In this document: positions 58,006-64,000 of the stretch, one piece after another | How the letters are laid out: each line of letters opens with the position of its first letter | Position numbering within the stretch: position 1 is the stretch's first letter | Assembly: GCF_963169125.1 (NCBI RefSeq) | Contig: NC_084802.1 | Location: 109,558,903 to 109,622,902, forward strand | Source of the DNA: Humulus lupulus | Lineage: Eukaryota; Streptophyta; Magnoliopsida; Rosales; Cannabaceae | Length of the DNA stretch: 64,000 nucleotides | Reading direction: 5' to 3' | Made by a program: the position numbers and the translations under genes | Notes under the pieces: generated by a model | Told to the model about the DNA's origin: nothing | Database searches by the model: none | Seen by the model: the letters and a program-made list of their open reading frames with translations, nothing else

Positions 58006-58777
58006 TGTTACGAAATTAATAGTGTGTGCAAGTGTACACAGTCCTCAAACAAGTAATGCAGTGATAAGTTAAGTATCGTCTCCACAAGGATTGGAAATTG
58101 GAAATTATTTCTCAAAATTAATTACTCACAAATTGGTTTCAATGAAAATAAAACAATGAGATAAAACTAAATTAATGAAAAGTAAACAAAACTAACAAAC
58201 AAAAACTAAGAGAAGAAACAAGCTAGAATTACTAAATTGTCCTTAAAATGCAATTTTGGTAACAATGCTGCAGAGGAATGCTATAGCCACTCGACAGAGT
58301 TGACTAAGAATTTAAATGTCATACTCATTTTTCCAAAGTGTTTATAGTTTGGTTCTTTAATTAATTAACATACTCCTATGCCCAATTAATTTCAAGAACA
58401 CTAATATAAGTACAATTCATCTAAGTCATGAAGGCGATAATATATCCCCATACAATCACAAATCCAAATCTAAGAAATTAAGAACTTGCATCATTCAAGT
58501 TTGTGTCCTTTAACATTTCCAGAATTAATATTAATTCATCAACCCACAATTGGTGATCAAACAAAAGTAAGCATTAGACAATATACACACTTGAATGAAC
58601 AAACTCATCCACCAAAACATTCATGCAACAAGGTACCAAATCACAATTTCAAGTCAAAAAAACAATACTAGCAAAATAGAAATTAACACATAAATAGATG
58701 TGCAAAAATACAAAATTCTAAATTAGAGAAAGATAAAAAGAAAAACCCATATGGAGTTTGTCACAAGACTCCAAGCT
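58006..58777. other. Fragment of an unidentified element starting TGTTACG
   Basis: Begins TGTTACGAAATTAATAG, preceded by ACTAT, and continues with GTGCAAGTGTACACAGTC and TATCGTCTCCACAAGGATT, which looks like a repeated element terminus. It is AT-rich with no gene. The family-A LTR at 58778 follows, so it may be interrupted by that element. Confidence 0.4.
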
Positions 58778-61112
58778 TGTAACACCCTACTTCCTTAGAG
58801 CCGTTACTAAGTGATTTTTAAGACAAAACAGTGTGCAAAGAACTCGCTAACCGAGGTTTTGAGACAAAAGTGTGACTAATTAAACTTTAAGGCTGTAATC
58901 TTAGAAAATGCGTCGTTTCATTTAAAACTGCTAGTATTAAACCTTTGGGATCCCAAAAATAAGGTTTGAAAACTATTTACATCTTGAAATAAGTTTACAG
59001 TTGATAAATCATAAAATCATAGATTATTACAGCCATTTTCAAATAAACCCCCAACCAAAGCAGTCGGGCAGGCCAAACATGTACGCGTCGCTTCACGCTC
59101 TCCGTACTCATGGTTGGTTGACTCGGTCTTTGCCCTACCTGCAACACGGAGCACCCGTGAGCCGAAGCCCAGCAAGAAAACCCATGCAGAACATAACATA
59201 TGCAATGTATACAGTTTTATCATAACAGATAATCCACAGATAAACAAGTCAACCATCAGACTAAGCAAACACATGTATCCACCGGGCCCCGCCCTGATTA
59301 TAGCATAACACATGAATCCACCGGGCCCCGCCCTGATTATAGCATCCCATGTGCTAGGTGTTACTTTCGGCCCACGGCCGCCCCGGCCTACGCCGTACTC
59401 GGCCCTTGCCGTTCATTTCATCATAATCACACATATAGTACATTTGAAATAATCATTCACACACATCATGATTCATTTAAGGTTTAAACATTTGCACATA
59501 ATACAATCTGGGGTCATGCCCTACAATCACACAGTGGGGCCATGCCCTATTCTCGAGTGTTACGGTTTTCTTACCTTAATTCCAAATGCTTTAAATAGAA
59601 AAAATGACGGCCCCCGAGCACGATCCACTTCCCGAGCACTAGCTTAACACCTAGTCACAACCAAGATAATGGATACCAATAAGATTAATCTCCAATGAGT
59701 TTCTAAACCAAGTTCTAGTACTCGGAACGTTGAAATTCACCAAACATTGTAAAAGACTCAACCCCGAGCACCCTAGGTTAAATTCCCAAACCCAAATTCT
59801 CAAAATCCCAAAATTCCTTAAGCGCCCCGGCATGGCCCAACCATGTCGTGGCATGGCCCCCAAACAGGGCCACAAAAACGCCCAGAAACAGGTAAGGGCC
59901 ACGGCCCTACAAGGACCATGTCGCGGCCCGCCCTCCATCCTCAGCACAACTTAGCCTTCAAGGGCCGCGGCCCTCCAAGAACTATGCCGCGGCCCGACCC
60001 TTCGAACCCAGAAAAACCCACCATTTTCAAGCTTAAAACCTCACCTAAAGCCATCCCAAAGCTCCCAATTCAAAACCAATTAATAATCACAACATTAGGA
60101 TGGTTTAAACAACACAATTCCACCAAAAATCCAACCTAACACTCACCAAGATCCAAATTCCAAATTTCTGAAATTTCAAACCTAAAACTCAAAACCAACC
60201 ATAGAAATTCTCAATTTCAACCATCAAACTTTAATTTAAACCTTACCTCAGTTGTAGAATCGTTTCCCAAAGGATCCCATGACCTATCTTCAAAGTTTCA
60301 AGCCTCAAACTCCACCTTGAATATCAAAAACCCATAAACATTCACAACCCAACAAAATCTCAGAAATTTAACTTGAGAAAAAGAATTAATTGCTTACCTT
60401 TACCCTGATTGGTCTTGGTTAACTCTTGAGCTAAACCTCCAAATCCCACCATCAATTTTCAGAAATTCAAGCTTGATTTCTCCTAAGATTTCTGTGGATT
60501 TCATGAAAGAAAGAGGAAAGAAAGAAGAAGAGGAGAGGGTGGAGGCTAGGTCGGTTTCTCTAAGTCTCCAAATGGTTTATTTGTTTTGTTTTTATAACTT
60601 AAGTTGGTTACCTCAAGGTTCGGGGTACCAAAATATCCCCGAGGCAAAAATGGTAAAATCCCCCAGTATTCCCGCCTAGACATCCTAACCTCAAATATAT
60701 CTCCAATTATTTATTTTCATAACCCAATATCAAAAATACTCCTTGACTTGCCCAAAGTCAATTATAATGCCCCGTTGTGACTTTCCCCGCTATTCAGCTC
60801 TAGGATCGCCTCGTGCCGAAAGTTACCAATCACAGAAATACCCACATACCACTGTGGTCTCAACAATCATCACATATTAATACAGTTATGCCCAACATGG
60901 CCAAAATTACAATTATGCCCTTCAAACACAATCCGGCCCTACATGCATACTAATATACATAGTCATGCATCTCAAATAATCAAATAGTCACATAACATGC
61001 TTTAAATCATAATCATGCATTTAATTCCTAAAACCACACATAAATCCCAACCTGCCCTCCTGGCACACTAATCAAGGCCCTTAAGCCTTATTAGCGAATT
61101 TGGGTCGTTACA
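58778..61112 (-). mobile_element. LTR of a - strand chromovirus-type element (R6), 2335 bp
   Basis: Starts TGTAACACCC at 58778, ends GGGTCGTTACA at 61112. Adjacent internal sequence holds a PPT and FEDEIFMRRG, so on the minus strand this is the 3' LTR. Donor 59574, acceptor 59139 (436 bp). GGGATCCC at 58947-58954. TATA-like TTATAAAAAC (minus strand) at about 60588-60597. GC-rich block at about 59820-60002. A 39 bp direct repeat (ATCCACCGGGCCCCGCCCTG) occurs at 59277 and 59316. Confidence 0.85.
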
Positions 61113-61150
61113 ACTATCCCCTCCTCATAAAAATTTCGTCCTCGAAATTT
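61113..61150 (-). other. Polypurine tract and last codons of an R6-element ORF
   Basis: On the minus strand, NFEDEIFMRRG is followed by TAG, and ATGAGGAGGGGATAG is the purine-rich tract, directly before the LTR TGTAACGACC. FEDEI..RRG-like tails before the PPT are typical for chromovirus-type (Tekay/Del-related) elements. It identifies the whole family A. Confidence 0.75.
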
Positions 61151-64000
61151 ATCCAAACACATCAATCAGGAAACTCGCAACTCTGACCCTGAATCCCAAG
61201 GTCCACCGCCTTTACTTTAGTTTCCAACAACTCTCTTCCAGGCGCAACAATCTTGCCCCACAAGATCTTGTCTAACGGCCATACACTCGATAGCCTCTTG
61301 TTTACACCGCAACCCTGCTGAAGCCTCAGGGTCTGCCTAGATTACAATGACCAATTCGTTGTCTTATTCCTGATTCCAGAGATACCCAAAAGTCATCACC
61401 TCTACCAGGTGGGATCAACTTGTAGGCCCCGCTGGCCTAACCCTTAGTACAAGTTCAGAATTTTATGCTGAATCAAGAGTCAGAACTCCCCCTTCTTTCT
61501 CTGAACACCTTACAGATCCTCGTCTGTTATTGTGCAGAGATGCAGCTCTTTCCTTCCGGAGCTTTGTTTCCTCGTAATTTAACAATTTACCAGCTCTTAT
61601 GCTTTCAAATAGGCAGACACTCCTGCCTTAAGAGTTCCAACAACCTTTTCGACACTCTCTCTGAACCAATGCCAAATCGTAGTATTCACTATCCTTCACC
61701 TCTTACCATGTCCTATGTCGTGTTACTTTAACAAGACGCCAGCATTTGCCACCACGACCAACTCAACAGGGATTACACTTCCCTTAATACCTCAAGTATT
61801 CGCCTACTCAGCGCTTAATTCCTTAAGATATCCGATAAGCTTTCAGACTGCCACTTCACTTGCAATCAACTGATAATCCCAGATTCCCACTCTGTTCTTT
61901 TCGTTCTCTAAATCCATTCCAAAATTTAAAATACTATAGGGTCTCAATTCGATATCATCGACGTTCTATCCCGAAACCAGTTCACTTGACCCAACAACAT
62001 TAACTCAAACAACCGAGTTAAAACTTTTCATGTCCAAACGCCTTACTTAAGGTCTATTGTGGTTTATTCCCACGACACACCACCACATCACCTAACCCCT
62101 CAGGGTCCAAAGGAAAACACTAGATTCTGTCACCCGCTCGACCCTCCTGGTACGACGTACCCAAGGAGGTGGAATGATATCCATTCCGAATTCTCATTCA
62201 AAAATCAAATCTAATTGGATCCTTTATCCATTCCTGGTATCCCAACTTGTACTACCTTAGCAAGGTCCTTCCCTGCTTCATCTCAAGCCAACACTTTGAA
62301 TTCCATAGATCATTGACACTCACCAGCTAATCATACCTACTAGCGTTACGCCAAACTCAGTCGTCGCCTTGTCCACTTTATTACAGTCTATGGCGCTATC
62401 CCCTGACTGACACACGCCTCACAGCTAGGAGTTCCGTCTCCAATTATAACTCCCCTCGCTCAATCGAGGATTTCAAACACAGATCATCTGTCCGTTACTT
62501 TTCACCACCTCTGTGTCTTCAACGCTATCTTTCTTACTAATACCCAATACTCAAGCACCTTATGATATGCATAACTGTTAACTTAACGCTCCAAGTATAT
62601 CAACCACGTTCATTCTTTCACCTCCCGCCAGGTTCGATCCATCCTCGCGTCAATTATTCCTGGGCGTGTCCTTTATGCAATCACTCTTTACTTAACCAAA
62701 ACACACGCAAATTCCATCATCGTCCGTAACCAATCAAATCTTACCTTGTCTTCTGAATTTCTTTCTGATTTGACACCACTCAATCCGTCTAACCTCAAGT
62801 TTTACTGTTCTCCTCATCTTTGATGTAGAAATCACTGGAGGTGCTTATGCAGTAGGTGACGCGCTTACCAGTCTTGTTGTGCTTTCAATCCTTCAGACGC
62901 TCTTCATTAGCTTTTTTGCGGCTTCAGATCAATTCTTCTCTTACCTGTCCTTTCTTCTTGCAGCTATAATCTGAGAACTCCTGACGACACCCAACTAACA
63001 CTCCGTAGAACCTTACCTGAGACTCTGCCTTCTGGGTACTAACGTCTTCAGCATAATAATCAGTTGCTCACCATTTCCGTCTGGGAGTAATCCACATGCA
63101 CTGCTCGTGAGCTTGAAGGGGACTTGCCCACACCGTTCATGCATTCTCTGCCTAAAGAACTTACCTGTGCCGCTGTAGCTTGAACCATTCCAGAATCTTT
63201 GTCACCAACTCCTCACACTCTAGCCGGCGCAAACTAGACAATCCACGAAATGTCTCTATCCTTAGTTTCCAACTAGCAATAAACAAGTCACAAATCAACT
63301 CTTGGGGACATCGTCCCATCTTGCATCCAACATTGTACTTTTCGTCCTAACCCGACGATACTAGCAATCCTCGCAGTATAACACACTAGCTACACCAGGC
63401 TCAGATTCCTTCGATTGCTCCAATAGACTTTTTGTCGGCCAAAACCGTCTTCTACAACATCCCTTATACCAATCCTATCTGTAGTCTGACCTTGAAGTAT
63501 TCCCTAAATCTTTCTTTGCATACTCACATAACTTTTCCACTGGTTAGCTCTATCTCCTTTACGTACTCCAGATGATATCCTCAACAATCCATCTGCCAGA
63601 GTTTCTAATTCCTTCTCAATAAGTATTACTGTCCTCAGCCTCTCAAATGGCACCATTGAGGCAACCTCTCTATGTCCATCTCCCTCTCGGAACATTCTCA
63701 ACACCGAGCCCTTCCAGTTCGTTACATGCCCAACGCATAAGCTCGTCAGTTAAATACTCATCCTTGAGGACTCAGCCTCGAACCTCGAATGTATCGATGC
63801 ATTCCAGTTCTCCGTTTCCCGCACCATGGGAAATCCATCCTAACATCTCGAGTCATTCTACGTAGAAGTCATGCCCTCACCTGACCTCCTCTCAGGTGGC
63901 ATCCTCTTCCTCATGTGCATACCAATTAACCTCCTGGTTCCTGTCGCCATCCCGATAACTACCTTTTCGATCCGGCTTCTTTCCAATCTCCATCTAGGTG
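61151..64000 (-). mobile_element. Internal region of the R6 element, no recognisable pol
   Basis: By position this should be the 3' part of pol. I searched the minus strand for integrase and RT motifs and found none; open frames are short, e.g. 66 codons at 63504-63704 (MLRMFREGDGHREVA...). The region is more GC-balanced than the LTRs. It may be a large non-coding internal domain, a heavily decayed pol, or a rearranged segment. The 5' part of the element lies outside the window. Confidence 0.4.

Noticed and set aside
58006..58040. Helitron 2 natural 3' end
   Set aside because: No hairpin or CTRR; TGTTACG start suggests another element cut in there.
63647..63865. 72-codon + strand frame at the right end
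   Set aside because: Antisense to the element; Ser/Pro-rich with no motif; opposite frame of a region with no evident gene.

Overview
This window is eukaryotic and looks like plant nuclear DNA, most likely from a flowering plant. It consists almost entirely of nested, decayed transposable elements. I found no intact host protein gene, rRNA, tRNA or CRISPR array. The evidence for a plant is Tat-lineage Ty3/gypsy elements with a second RNase H and an antisense ORF, Ty1/copia elements, chromovirus-type LTRs and Helitrons with plant-type ends. The species cannot be fixed from sequence alone.

Layout. 1-3786: remains of LTRs and a copia LTR scrap. 3787-12900: a + strand Tat-type gypsy element (gypsy-1) with 5' LTR, PBS, gag, protease, RT, RNase H, second RNase H and integrase, followed by an antisense spliced ORF; its 3' LTR is missing. 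12900-26258: a - strand gypsy element (gypsy-2) whose RT is split by a 6.6 kb copia element (copia-2, 13088-19722, TSD CTCCA) and whose gag is split by an LTR-like element (B1). 26259-27740: a copia LTR remnant. 27741-31815: a fragment of a second copia family (copia-1b), split by a solo LTR and carrying a tandem-repeat array. 31816-33548: an inverted copy of the copia-1 3' end. 33549-54655: copia-1, cut into seven pieces by six direct insertions, one of which holds a further insertion. 55459-58005: two Helitrons end to end, the second holding a 952 bp solo LTR. 58778-64000: the LTR of a - strand chromovirus-type element and about 2.9 kb of its internal region, with no recognisable pol.

The main family. 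Nine LTRs of about 2.0-2.6 kb (family A; two related families are B and C) begin TGTAAC and end GTTACA. Six of the seven with both flanks in view lie between 5 bp direct repeats, five of them perfect, and the seventh has an imperfect one (4 of 5). They are identified as LTRs because the copy at 58778-61112 is followed by a polypurine tract and an antisense reading frame ending FEDEIFMRRG, a chromovirus-type tail. Inside all of them lies the same frame of signals: a donor-like box (AG/GTAAGAAAACTGC), a variable stretch full of short tandem repeats and hairpins, a branchpoint/acceptor-like box (GGCTCAC...GTGCAG/GTAAAG), and then a palindrome, GGGATCCC, 161-172 bp before the LTR end. I read this as a conserved intron inside the LTR leader. 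It is the most interesting signal in the window.

None of the elements appears able to move by itself. The reading frames carry many stops, and in gypsy-1 nearly all of them look like C-to-T changes in CAA, CAG or CGA codons, as expected from deamination of methylated cytosine in silenced DNA.
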